Positions 6,410 to 13,379 of a DNA stretch of 15,576 bases are shown here, in pieces. Location: NCBI GenBank assembly GCA_964400105.1, contig CAYNTG010000050.1:1-15576 (forward strand). Reading direction: 5' to 3'. Positions within the stretch are counted from its first letter, which is position 1. Each line of letters begins with the position of its first letter. Below the pieces are notes generated by a model. The model saw only the letters and a program-made list of their open reading frames with translations, did not search any database and was not told the DNA's origin. This stretch comes from CAYNTG01 sp964400105. GTDB taxonomy: Bacteria > UBP14 > UBA6098. Both the position numbers and the translations under genes were made by a program.

Positions 6410-7105
6410 TTGAAAATCCTCGCATGGATAATCGGATTTATCCCCGGAATCCTCTGGCTTTGGTTCGTCTATAAAAAGGATAAGTTCGAACCGGAACCTT
6501 TGGGTTTGGTAATGGCAATATTCGCGGCGGGCGCATTATCAACAATCCCGGTCTCGATTATCGAACTTGCTTTCACCGGGCAGGCGGGATTAGAATCGGC
6601 AGCAAATCTCAGCGACGCTTCGAGGGAGAGCTGGATCATAACCGGTTTTGTCGAGGAGAGCGTTAAATTCGCCATTGTCATGCTCCTCGTTTGGAAGCGA
6701 AAAGGCTTCGACGAACCGATGGACGGAATCGTCTATGCCGCTGCGGTATCGCTCGGGTTTGCCTCCGCCGAGAATGCGATATTGATCTCCAGGTTCGGCG
6801 CGCAGGCCTTAATCCTGCGGGGCGCTTTATCCACAGCCGGGCACATGCTCTTTTCGTCGATATGGGGCTATGCAATAGGTCGCGCGAGATTCGATAGAGA
6901 GGCCAGACTCTCCCTCATGGCGAAGGGATTTGTGCTGGCAGTCTTTTTCCACGGGCTTTATGATTTTCTGATTTTCACGAGGATTTTCGCTTCGCTTGTG
7001 TTATATGTTCTTTCGATACTGTTATGGAATATTTTCACAAAGATGGTGGACGATGCCCGGAGCAGAAGCCCTTTCGCGCCGAATAGCAAAAAGTTGAACG
7101 GTTAA
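6410..7105 (+). CDS. PrsW-type intramembrane metalloprotease
   Basis: This 231-aa membrane protein carries the PrsW family pattern: VEESVKF (81-87, the EExxK motif), FDEPMDGIVYAAAVSLGF then ASAEN (100-122), a conserved His145 in AGHMLFSS and FFHGLYDF (179-186) with His181 and Asp185. These Glu/His residues are thought to form the metal site within the membrane. In Bacillus, PrsW makes the first cut of the RsiW anti-sigma factor; here the target is unknown and no anti-sigma gene is near. About seven hydrophobic segments are visible. The start is TTG at 6410, after AAGGAAAAAT, nine bases past the preceding stop; no better in-frame start keeps the first helix and the EPEPxG motif. It is part of the rightward operon. 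Confidence 0.88.
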   Translation: MKILAWIIGFIPGILWLWFVYKKDKFEPEPLGLVMAIFAAGALSTIPVSIIELAFTGQAGLESAANLSDASRESWIITGFVEESVKFAIVMLLVWKRKGFDEPMDGIVYAAAVSLGFASAENAILISRFGAQALILRGALSTAGHMLFSSIWGYAIGRARFDREARLSLMAKGFVLAVFFHGLYDFLIFTRIFASLVLYVLSILLWNIFTKMVDDARSRSPFAPNSKKLNG

Positions 7106-7123
7106 TTTCAAAATATTATTTTA

Positions 7124-7128
7124 CGGAG
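7124..7128 (+). promoter_or_regulatory. Ribosome-binding site fixing the sugar kinase start
   Basis: CGGAG ends six bases before ATG 7135-7137. The alternative TTG at 7129 would abut the site directly and is unlikely to be used. Confidence 0.65.
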
Positions 7129-7134
7129 TTGGTT

Positions 7135-8070
7135 ATGATATATACGGTTACGCTTAATCCAGCCCTCGACCGGACGATCTGGATCGAGGATTTCGGGTTC
7201 GACGATACGCAGCGGATTATCCGCGAGGAGAGATACCCCGGCGGCAAAGGGATCGATGTGTCGCGAATGATATTGGCGCTCGGCGGCGATTCCGTGGCTC
7301 TCGGTTTTATCGGTGGCTATACGGGAATGGAGATCGAGGGCAGGCTTCTCAACGAGGGGATTCCACACGATTTTATTCGGATCGGCGGCGAGACACGCAC
7401 CAATATCATCATCCACTCGGAGGAGGACGAGCGCGAGTTCAAGATAAACGCCTCCGGGCCGAAGATCGATCCGCTCGAGCTTGGGTTGCTCGTCGATAAG
7501 GTCAAATCGCTGAAGCCCTCGCCGACTATCGGTGTGATCTCCGGGAGCGTTCCTCCGGGTCTCTCGCCGAATATCTATTCCCAGCTGACGCTGACGTTCG
7601 AGAACCTCGGCGCACGTGTGATCCTCGATGCCGACGGCGAATCACTCAGGCGCGGATTGGCGGCGACGCCGTATATGATCAAGCCGAATGTATATGAGCT
7701 ATCGCGGCTCGTCGGACGGGAATTTTCCGGCGTCGTGGATATGGTGTCCTCGGCGAGGGAGCTTTTGGATGGCGAGCTCGAGGTCGTCGTCGTATCCGCT
7801 GGCGAGGACGGCGTTTATGTCGTTACGAAAGGCGGCGGATTTCATTGTTATCCTCCGAGGATCGAGGCCGTGAATAGTGTCGGATCGGGCGACAGCGCGG
7901 TCGCCGGAATCGCTTTCGGGCTTGATAGGGGAATGAATCTCGAAGAGGCGATAATGCTCGGTGTGGCAAGCGGAACGGCAACCGCGATGGAAGACGGCAC
8001 AGCGAAAGGCACTCGAAAGGACGTCGATCAGCTTCTCCCGCATGTGAAGATCGAGGAGTTGCCTACATAG
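7135..8070 (+). CDS. PfkB-family sugar kinase, 1-phosphofructokinase/tagatose-6-phosphate kinase type
   Basis: This 311-aa soluble kinase belongs to the PfkB (ribokinase-like) fold, FruK/LacC subgroup. It opens with MIYTVTLNPALDRTI (1-15), the subgroup's typical first strand. It then has PGGKGIDVSR (35-44, signature 1, sugar-phosphate binding), KPNVYEL (183-189) and NSVGSGDSAVAGIAFG (247-262, signature 2), with Asp253 as the expected catalytic base and the GSGD anion hole. It most likely phosphorylates fructose-1-phosphate or a similar hexose phosphate using ATP. The substrate cannot be read from sequence, and no PTS gene is nearby. Length is normal (about 310 aa). It lies 29 bases after the PrsW-like gene and four bases before the first CNNM gene. 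Confidence 0.88.
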   Translation: MIYTVTLNPALDRTIWIEDFGFDDTQRIIREERYPGGKGIDVSRMILALGGDSVALGFIGGYTGMEIEGRLLNEGIPHDFIRIGGETRTNIIIHSEEDEREFKINASGPKIDPLELGLLVDKVKSLKPSPTIGVISGSVPPGLSPNIYSQLTLTFENLGARVILDADGESLRRGLAATPYMIKPNVYELSRLVGREFSGVVDMVSSARELLDGELEVVVVSAGEDGVYVVTKGGGFHCYPPRIEAVNSVGSGDSAVAGIAFGLDRGMNLEEAIMLGVASGTATAMEDGTAKGTRKDVDQLLPHVKIEELPT

Positions 8071-8074
8071 TTTT

Positions 8075-9292
8075 ATGGGAATAACACTCGATATAATATC
8101 TCTGGCGTTTCTCCTCGTTCTTTCCGCGTTCTTCTCAGGATCGGAGACGGCGTTCTTCTCGCTCTCACGTTTCAGTCTTCAGCGCTCGGCGGTCAAGCGC
8201 GAGCGTGGCTCTTCGGATGTTTCCGCAATGCTTTCCAAACCGGGCAAACTCCTCATAACGATACTCGTCGGCAATATGATTGTCAATGTCTGGGCTACGA
8301 CGCTCATGACGGGCCTGCTCCTCGAAAGGATCGGACCTGGCGCGATTCCGATCGTCGTGGTATTTATGACCGTGTTGATCCTCATGTTTGGAGAGATCAC
8401 ACCGAAGGTGATAGCTGTCGAGCACAACTCTCTTTGGGCGCGGATTTCCGCGCCGTTTCTTCGGGTAATCGGGATTATCATCGCGCCGGTGAGGTGGTTA
8501 TTGCAAGGAATTACGGCCATCGCGCAGGGACGGGAAAGGAATCTTGATCTCCGGCTGGACGAGGTGGATATCGCAAGCGCTCTGGAGATCGCGCACCGCG
8601 AGGGCGATATCGAGGGGGAATATAAAGAGCTTCTGCTGCACTTCTTATCCCTTAATAAGGTTACTGGCGCGGACATAATGATTCCGCGCGCGCGATTGCC
8701 ATTGTTCGATATCGATTCGAGGATATTCGATGTTTGCGCCGGTTTCGACGAGATGCATAGCGATATTGCGATTATCATGGGTAGAGAGGGGGATCGACCG
8801 CGCATCATCGAGCGAAGGGTGGTATCCCTTGCGGTAGAAACCGATAGTCCGTGGGATATCGCCGATGAAGCGGAGTTCGTCCTGGAATCGAAACCGGTTT
8901 CCGAGCTTTTCTTCGATATTCGAAAAAGTTCGGCGGGGCGTTTTATCGCTATCGACGAACAGGGCGACGTGGCCGGAATTCTGGAGACGGAGAGCGTGCT
9001 GCTCTCCATATTCGGAAAGCGAAGGATGCGAGATAATATCGGATTGCGGAGTTTTTCCAAAATAGGCGGGTGGTTCCTCGTTCCATCGGAGATCGACCTT
9101 CAGGCATTTAATAACGCCTTTGGCACCTCCTTTGAAAGCGAGCGTTATTCCACGCTTGGAGGATTTATTGTTGAGCAGCTCGGCAAAATCCCATCTCCGG
9201 GGGAGGAGATCGAAATGGACGATACGACAATTCGCATCGTGAAAAGCGACCGGCGGAAGATAGAAACCGTTGCCGTGAAGAGGAGCGAATAG
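8075..9292 (+). CDS. CNNM/CorC-family membrane protein with CBS pair (first of two)
   Basis: This 405-aa protein has the three-part CNNM/CorC layout. A DUF21 membrane domain fills residues 1-~150, with FFSGSETAFFSLSR (19-32), GNMIVN (66-71) and FGEITPKVIA (105-114). A CBS pair follows at about 197-315 (DIMIPRARLPLFD; DEQGDVAGILETESVL), then a CorC/HlyC C-terminal domain (358-402, STLGGFIVEQLGKIP). Family members are linked to Mg2+ (or Co2+) efflux, with the CBS pair sensing ATP-Mg. The 'hemolysin' label often attached to them is historical. The ATG lies four bases after the kinase stop, with only a distant GAGGAG, so translational coupling is likely. Its stop overlaps the next gene's start by one base. 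It is probably an inner-membrane dimer. Confidence 0.87.
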   Translation: MGITLDIISLAFLLVLSAFFSGSETAFFSLSRFSLQRSAVKRERGSSDVSAMLSKPGKLLITILVGNMIVNVWATTLMTGLLLERIGPGAIPIVVVFMTVLILMFGEITPKVIAVEHNSLWARISAPFLRVIGIIIAPVRWLLQGITAIAQGRERNLDLRLDEVDIASALEIAHREGDIEGEYKELLLHFLSLNKVTGADIMIPRARLPLFDIDSRIFDVCAGFDEMHSDIAIIMGREGDRPRIIERRVVSLAVETDSPWDIADEAEFVLESKPVSELFFDIRKSSAGRFIAIDEQGDVAGILETESVLLSIFGKRRMRDNIGLRSFSKIGGWFLVPSEIDLQAFNNAFGTSFESERYSTLGGFIVEQLGKIPSPGEEIEMDDTTIRIVKSDRRKIETVAVKRSE

Positions 9293-10473
9293 TGCCGCTT
9301 TCGATCTCTATAATAGTGCTCATGCTTTTCGGCGAGGCATTTTTTGCCGGCTCGGAAACGGCCTTTACATCGCTTCTTCGGCGAAAGGAAAGCCCCGGAC
9401 ATTTACCGAATAATATCATGAAGTGGCTCGATAATCCGAGTGAGTTACTTTCCGTGACGCTTATCGGCACAAACGTGTGCGTTATACTCTGCAGCTCCGT
9501 TTCGACCGCGCTTTTCGTGGATATTTTCGGTGGTATCGGCGAATATTACTCATTGATCGTCGTTTCCATATCGATCCTGATATTCGGTGAGGTTCTCCCT
9601 AAGAGCCGTGCGCTGAAAAGCCCCGAAGAATTCGCACGAACCGTGGCCGCGCCGCTCGGCGCTGTTGGAACGGTTTTAAGGCCGTTCTCGAAGATAACGA
9701 ACGCCCTTTCCGTCGCTATCGTTCGGATGATTCACCTTATCTTAAAACCACAGAAATTACAGGCTTACAAGGATTTAAAGATGATCTCCGACGAGGGGAA
9801 AGTGGATATAGGAGTAAGTCGAAAGGCGATGATCTCCTTGCTGTTCGATATTTCGTCGATCACAGCATTCGACGTTATGATTGCGCGAACGAATCTGCCG
9901 ACATTGACGGTTACCGACGATAAGGCATGTGCGATGGCACTTTTCAAGAAAACGAAATTCGAGGAATTGCCGGTCGAGAACGAGTCGGGAAGGATCGTTG
10001 GTATCGTCGATATCGACGCGTTGGATTCGATCTCCGACGGAAGCGTCGGGGATATTATCTCGGAGCCACTTTATTTTCCGGAAAACGTTCCGATATTAGG
10101 TCTTTTTTCGGACATGTTCGAGTCCGGCGTAAAAACGGCGGTCGTCATAGATGAATACGGCGATATCACCGGCGGGATAACGAGAAGTTCGGTCTCTCGT
10201 TGTCTTATGGGAATCGAGGAAATGGAATCGAAGCGTTCCGAAGAACGATTTTCCGGCAGCATTGTCCTGCCAGGTTCGACGACTATTCATAAGCTGGAGA
10301 TGACTATCGGCGAGAAGATTCCGCGCGGGCCATACCGGACACTCGCCGGTTTTATCGAGGAGATCGCGCATAAAATTCCGCAGAAAAACTTCAATGTGAA
10401 ATGGGAAAAATGGACATTCGTGATAATCGAACGATCGGATAGGTCGATAGAAAGTGTTCGAATCCTAAAATAA
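9292..10473 (+). CDS. CNNM/CorC-family membrane protein with CBS pair (second of two)
   Basis: This 393-aa paralogue of the preceding gene has the same order: DUF21 (FFAGSETAFTSLLR 17-30, GTNVCVI 59-65, FGEVLPKSRA 98-107), CBS pair (about 190-305; DVMIARTNLPTL, IDEYGDITGGIT 286-297) and the transporter-associated C-terminal domain (YRTLAGFIEEIAHKIP, 348-363). The start is GTG at 9292, sharing its first base with the previous stop (TAGTG). An AGGAG site lies at 9281-9285, so the two proteins are probably made in equal amounts and could pair. The two are clearly divergent rather than recent duplicates. A terminator follows the stop directly. A role in divalent cation transport is inferred from the family. 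Confidence 0.87.
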   Translation: MPLSISIIVLMLFGEAFFAGSETAFTSLLRRKESPGHLPNNIMKWLDNPSELLSVTLIGTNVCVILCSSVSTALFVDIFGGIGEYYSLIVVSISILIFGEVLPKSRALKSPEEFARTVAAPLGAVGTVLRPFSKITNALSVAIVRMIHLILKPQKLQAYKDLKMISDEGKVDIGVSRKAMISLLFDISSITAFDVMIARTNLPTLTVTDDKACAMALFKKTKFEELPVENESGRIVGIVDIDALDSISDGSVGDIISEPLYFPENVPILGLFSDMFESGVKTAVVIDEYGDITGGITRSSVSRCLMGIEEMESKRSEERFSGSIVLPGSTTIHKLEMTIGEKIPRGPYRTLAGFIEEIAHKIPQKNFNVKWEKWTFVIIERSDRSIESVRILK

Positions 10474-10504
10474 AAAAGACCCACTTTCACGGCGGGTCTT
10501 TTTT
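10472..10504. terminator. Bidirectional intrinsic terminator between convergent genes
   Basis: AAAAAAGACCC (10472-10482) is exactly complementary to GGGTCTTTTTT (10494-10504), around an 11-nt loop. Flanking A- and T-runs let it work on both strands. It begins inside the stop codon of the second CNNM gene and lies 21 bases past the stop of the leftward 699-aa gene. Confidence 0.92.
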
Positions 10505-10525
10505 ATTTCGCTCTGAAATTTCCTA

Positions 10526-12625
10526 TTAAGGTAGATGCGTCCTACATAATATCCCGACGCGGATCGTTTCGTCGAATGTTGGATACGAGCTGGTCGTCGG
10601 CGCTCGGAGCCTCAGCCAAATATACGACCAGTTTATGCCGGTCGTTGGAATGTTGAATCCAGACGGACCGAGAAGGCCGCTCGTTGACCATTTCATATTC
10701 GGGAGCAGAAGGTCGTTAATATAATGGAACTCATAGCTTGTGGGCGGTGCCGTTCCGAGTGTAAATCTTCCCTGGAGTGTGTATCGATCCCTTTGCGGAA
10801 GGGAATCTGGAGACCAGTAAATTCCACCGTCGCGAATCCAGAGACCCCAATCCAGCGGCACGTTTCCGATGTTCGTGACCTTGATGGAATCTTCCGCCTC
10901 CATGATCTTGCTCTCGCCGCGCACCATCGTATCGGCGAACCATATGGAGTCGGACATCATGAATGAAAGAATCACACCGGATATCCCAACATTATAGAAA
11001 GCGGTGAACTCGTTTGGCCCCGGCGACATTACCGTCTCGTATCTCCATGGTTGGGTTCGTAAGTCGTCCCAGTGGTCGAAAATCCACATCGTGTCGGTAT
11101 AAGCATCGGAATCGGAGACCTCGATTCTGTGCTCGCCCATGAAGAACGACCAGAATGTCTCTTGCGATCTCCCCCAAACCGTGTCGTTGTCCCAACTGAT
11201 CCACCCATAGGGATCCTCCGGTGCCTTCGTAACGGTAATCGGATATTGGACCGAGAAATAGGCCATATATTGCGAGATATAAGGGGTGGAAATAATAATC
11301 TGCTGCTTCCCAGTGCCGACATTCCAGGCCATGAAGACGTATCTCTGGACGGCTCCTTCAAGCTGCGGCGTAACGGCCTCGATGATGTGCGGCGTTCCCA
11401 CGCCCCAATAAACGGCATGGGGCGAATCGACCGTGTCGCGATCTACGATAATCTTGCCCGTGTCCAGACCTGCGAAACTATTGCTTATAACAACGTATAG
11501 ATAGTTGTAGTTGATCGTATCGATAATCGCCGTGATCACGCCCGTCCACTCGCGTGTGTCGAAGGTGCGGTAATGTGGAATACCCGTTGCAAATTCCGAA
11601 AACCGAACATCGCCCTGATTATCGACCCAGTTATCGTAGATTCCCGAATGAAATCCCGTAGTATCTCCCGCAAACTTAATAAATGTTTCGAGATCGGCTT
11701 GATGAAGCGAATCCGTGCCGAGAAGTGTCAATATAACGCGGTGCTGATGCCAATACTCCGCCGAGAAATCGAACGACGAGCCGACCGGATATGTTGTTAT
11801 ATCGGTCGTGAACCATCTTTCGAGCGAATCAGAGCCGCTGGATAATGTGTAAATATCTATAGGTGTGGTGGGAACGCACCATACAAAGGCGCTGTCCTGC
11901 GTGCTGTCACTGGAGAGAACCGTTATCGACGTATCGTAATGCTCGATCTCGATTCGATTGCCCGGGCCGAGCGGATCGCCGCCGGGCGCGACCGTCGCGA
12001 TGAATTTCACAAGATAATCGACCGTCGTCTGTGCGAGACTGTCCTCGAGCGTGGGATACGGCTCGATATTGCCACTACCATCTGTTGCACGGACACGGAA
12101 CCAATATTCCTGTCCCATCGTTCCGGGACCGAAGATGCCGGAGGTGTCTAATGCTTCCACCAACCAATCGTGCCAACTGAATCCCCAGTCGTCGCTATAT
12201 TGGACATCGTAGAACATAATCCCCGAATCGTAATCCGTAAGCGAGTCAAGGTCGTCGCCGAGCCAATGGACGACGATGAATGTGTCCGGGTTGTAGCGAT
12301 GATCGACCCATACCCAGCTTTGAGGAGCAAGGGTGTCGTATTGTTCCGAACCGAGGAAACCGTGAGTCAACCAGTATTCCGCACCGATGGCCGAATCCGG
12401 ATACGAAAGCGGCGAGGACTGCCCGATAATGTCGTGCACCTCGAACGCGCCACCCGCACGGCCAACCATGCCGCCGGAGCTAAACGCATCGCGCTGAATT
12501 TGGTGATCGGTGCCGGTCATCTCCGGGGTGTCGGCGAAAACCGACAATACAGCGATCAGCGCGATAGCCGCGATTAACAGGGGAAGCGCCCTTTTGGTTT
12601 TGGAATATAGTATTTGTTCTTTCAT
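10526..12625 (-). CDS. Exported multi-domain beta-rich protein
   Basis: This 699-aa protein starts with a signal peptide: basic KTKRA, a hydrophobic core (residues 13-30) and a likely cut after VFA (31). Residues ~41-92 (SSGGMVGRAGGAFEVHDIIG through AEYWLTHGFLG) match a leader module known to me from secreted proteins of uncultured bacteria. A fibronectin-III-like domain covers about 99-191 (FYDVQYS; YWFRVRATDGSGNIEPYP). The middle region has a segment, WIFDHWDD, typical of 'bacterial repeat' beta domains. The end has an abnormal-spindle-like phrase, IKVTNIGNVPLDWGLWI. There is no sorting motif or membrane anchor at the C terminus. The ATG follows TAGGAAAT. It is probably a periplasmic, surface or secreted protein of unknown role. 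It shares a terminator with the convergent operon. Confidence 0.75.
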   Translation of the reverse strand: MKEQILYSKTKRALPLLIAAIALIAVLSVFADTPEMTGTDHQIQRDAFSSGGMVGRAGGAFEVHDIIGQSSPLSYPDSAIGAEYWLTHGFLGSEQYDTLAPQSWVWVDHRYNPDTFIVVHWLGDDLDSLTDYDSGIMFYDVQYSDDWGFSWHDWLVEALDTSGIFGPGTMGQEYWFRVRATDGSGNIEPYPTLEDSLAQTTVDYLVKFIATVAPGGDPLGPGNRIEIEHYDTSITVLSSDSTQDSAFVWCVPTTPIDIYTLSSGSDSLERWFTTDITTYPVGSSFDFSAEYWHQHRVILTLLGTDSLHQADLETFIKFAGDTTGFHSGIYDNWVDNQGDVRFSEFATGIPHYRTFDTREWTGVITAIIDTINYNYLYVVISNSFAGLDTGKIIVDRDTVDSPHAVYWGVGTPHIIEAVTPQLEGAVQRYVFMAWNVGTGKQQIIISTPYISQYMAYFSVQYPITVTKAPEDPYGWISWDNDTVWGRSQETFWSFFMGEHRIEVSDSDAYTDTMWIFDHWDDLRTQPWRYETVMSPGPNEFTAFYNVGISGVILSFMMSDSIWFADTMVRGESKIMEAEDSIKVTNIGNVPLDWGLWIRDGGIYWSPDSLPQRDRYTLQGRFTLGTAPPTSYEFHYINDLLLPNMKWSTSGLLGPSGFNIPTTGINWSYIWLRLRAPTTSSYPTFDETIRVGILCRTHLP

Positions 12626-12782
12626 ATTTCCTATCCCTCGATTAGGGGGTTATGTCTGAATCTTTCAAGTGCTAAAAAAACGTAATCAAAAATTTTCAAT
12701 CCTCTATATTAATTGCTCATTGCCTTTTTCTTTTTTTGCCGAGTCGCGAAGCGTCGAGGCCGGTTGCCTCCGGCGCTTGCCG

Positions 12783-12853
12783 GTCATTCCCGACCTGATC
12801 GAGAATCCAGCCGATTACTACGATACCTGGATTCCCATTTTCATGGGAATGAC
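12783..12853. repeat. Short GTCATTCCC...GGGAATGAC palindromic repeat
   Basis: The 71-bp unit has ends GTCATTCCC and GGGAATGAC, and inner arms GAGAATCCAG and CTGGATTCCC that pair with one mismatch. Units of this type are widespread non-coding repeats in bacterial genomes and are often mis-annotated as peptides reading PVIPDLIENP and WIPIFMGMTI. No gene is implied. Confidence 0.8.
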
Positions 12854-12937
12854 AATCACAATCATCGTTTTCAAATCCGTAGGACGGACGTTCCCGTCCC
12901 ATTTTCGGGAGGGCACATAGGCCCGCCCCTATGCCGC

Positions 12938-13089
12938 TTACGGCGTTATCTCCGATTTCATTGTCCACGTTTCACCTATGCGCAATTGGAATTGGAGATT
13001 GGCTCCGCATCTGATTATTCTCCAACTGCCGTCGGTGTCCGGGTCGCCGAAATAGAATGCGTCGTCCAAACCGATCTCGACACCTTCAT
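12938..13089 (-). pseudogene. C-terminal fragment of a tail-fibre/adhesin-like gene, cut by the gap
   Basis: Read leftward, the frame gives EGVEIGLDDAFYFGDP, then DTDGSWRIIRCGANLQFQ, LRIGETWTMKSEITP and a stop (12938-12940). The pattern 'ahYfGDP-x-TDGSWRIvr-x-G-x-L-x-fQ' is familiar from the ends of phage tail and surface-fibre proteins. If the two sides of the gap really join, the frame opens only at 13248, just after an in-frame TGA (13249-13251), with no ATG. It would then be a remnant of about 55 codons. If sequence is missing, it could be the end of a full gene. Which holds cannot be decided here. Confidence 0.5.
13035..13089. repeat. 55-bp sequence identical to 13190-13244
   Basis: All 55 bases immediately left of the N block equal the 55 bases immediately right of it (13190-13244), in the same orientation. 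The match ends exactly at the N block on both inner sides. This is most simply an unresolved contig overlap and not a biological tandem repeat. Confidence 0.9.
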
Positions 13090-13189
13090 NNNNNNNNNNN
13101 NNNNNNNNNNNNNNNNNNNNNNNNNNNNNNNNNNNNNNNNNNNNNNNNNNNNNNNNNNNNNNNNNNNNNNNNNNNNNNNNNNNNNNNNN
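13090..13189. other. Scaffold gap of exactly 100 N
   Basis: The round length is a placeholder and carries no information on true distance. See the 55-bp identical flanks. Confidence 0.98.
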
Positions 13190-13379
13190 GTGTCCGGGTC
13201 GCCGAAATAGAATGCGTCGTCCAAACCGATCTCGACACCTTCATTATTTCAAGAATATTTCACCATTTTACATTGCAAAAATTGAAAAAATCACCTTCAT
13301 TTATATGTGTCCTTAGCAGTATGCTCTCTTTCTTCAAATAATCCTTTTTTCAGTTTCTTAACGAAGGACATAAATACCT

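Larger units (their letters stand above)
12626..13379. other. Intergenic region with repeats, gene remnant and scaffold gap
   Basis: From left to right this stretch holds an AT-rich leader of the 699-aa gene, a small GC hairpin near 12748-12777, a GTCATTCCC-type repeat (12783-12853) and a repeat-like GTAGGACGGACGTTCCCGTC segment (about 12879-12937). The C-terminal end of a gene (12938-13089), the 100-N gap and an AT-rich segment to 13379 follow. No complete gene is visible. Confidence 0.75.

Noticed and set aside
8179..9060. 293-codon minus-strand frame
   Set aside because: It is antisense to the first CNNM gene and Ser/Arg/Ile-rich, as expected from the mirror of that coding sequence.
8075..10473. 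Hemolysin or toxin pair
   Set aside because: The 'hemolysin' name for DUF21-CBS proteins is historical; motifs point to CNNM/CorC cation transport.
12669..12968. Short frames giving peptides such as PVIPDLIENP and WIPIFMGMTI
   Set aside because: These are the familiar false translations of GTCATTCCC-type non-coding repeats.
13035..13244. Genuine tandem 55-bp repeat
   Set aside because: Both copies abut the N block exactly and the length equals a common assembler k-mer, so an assembly overlap is simpler; it is not fully excluded.
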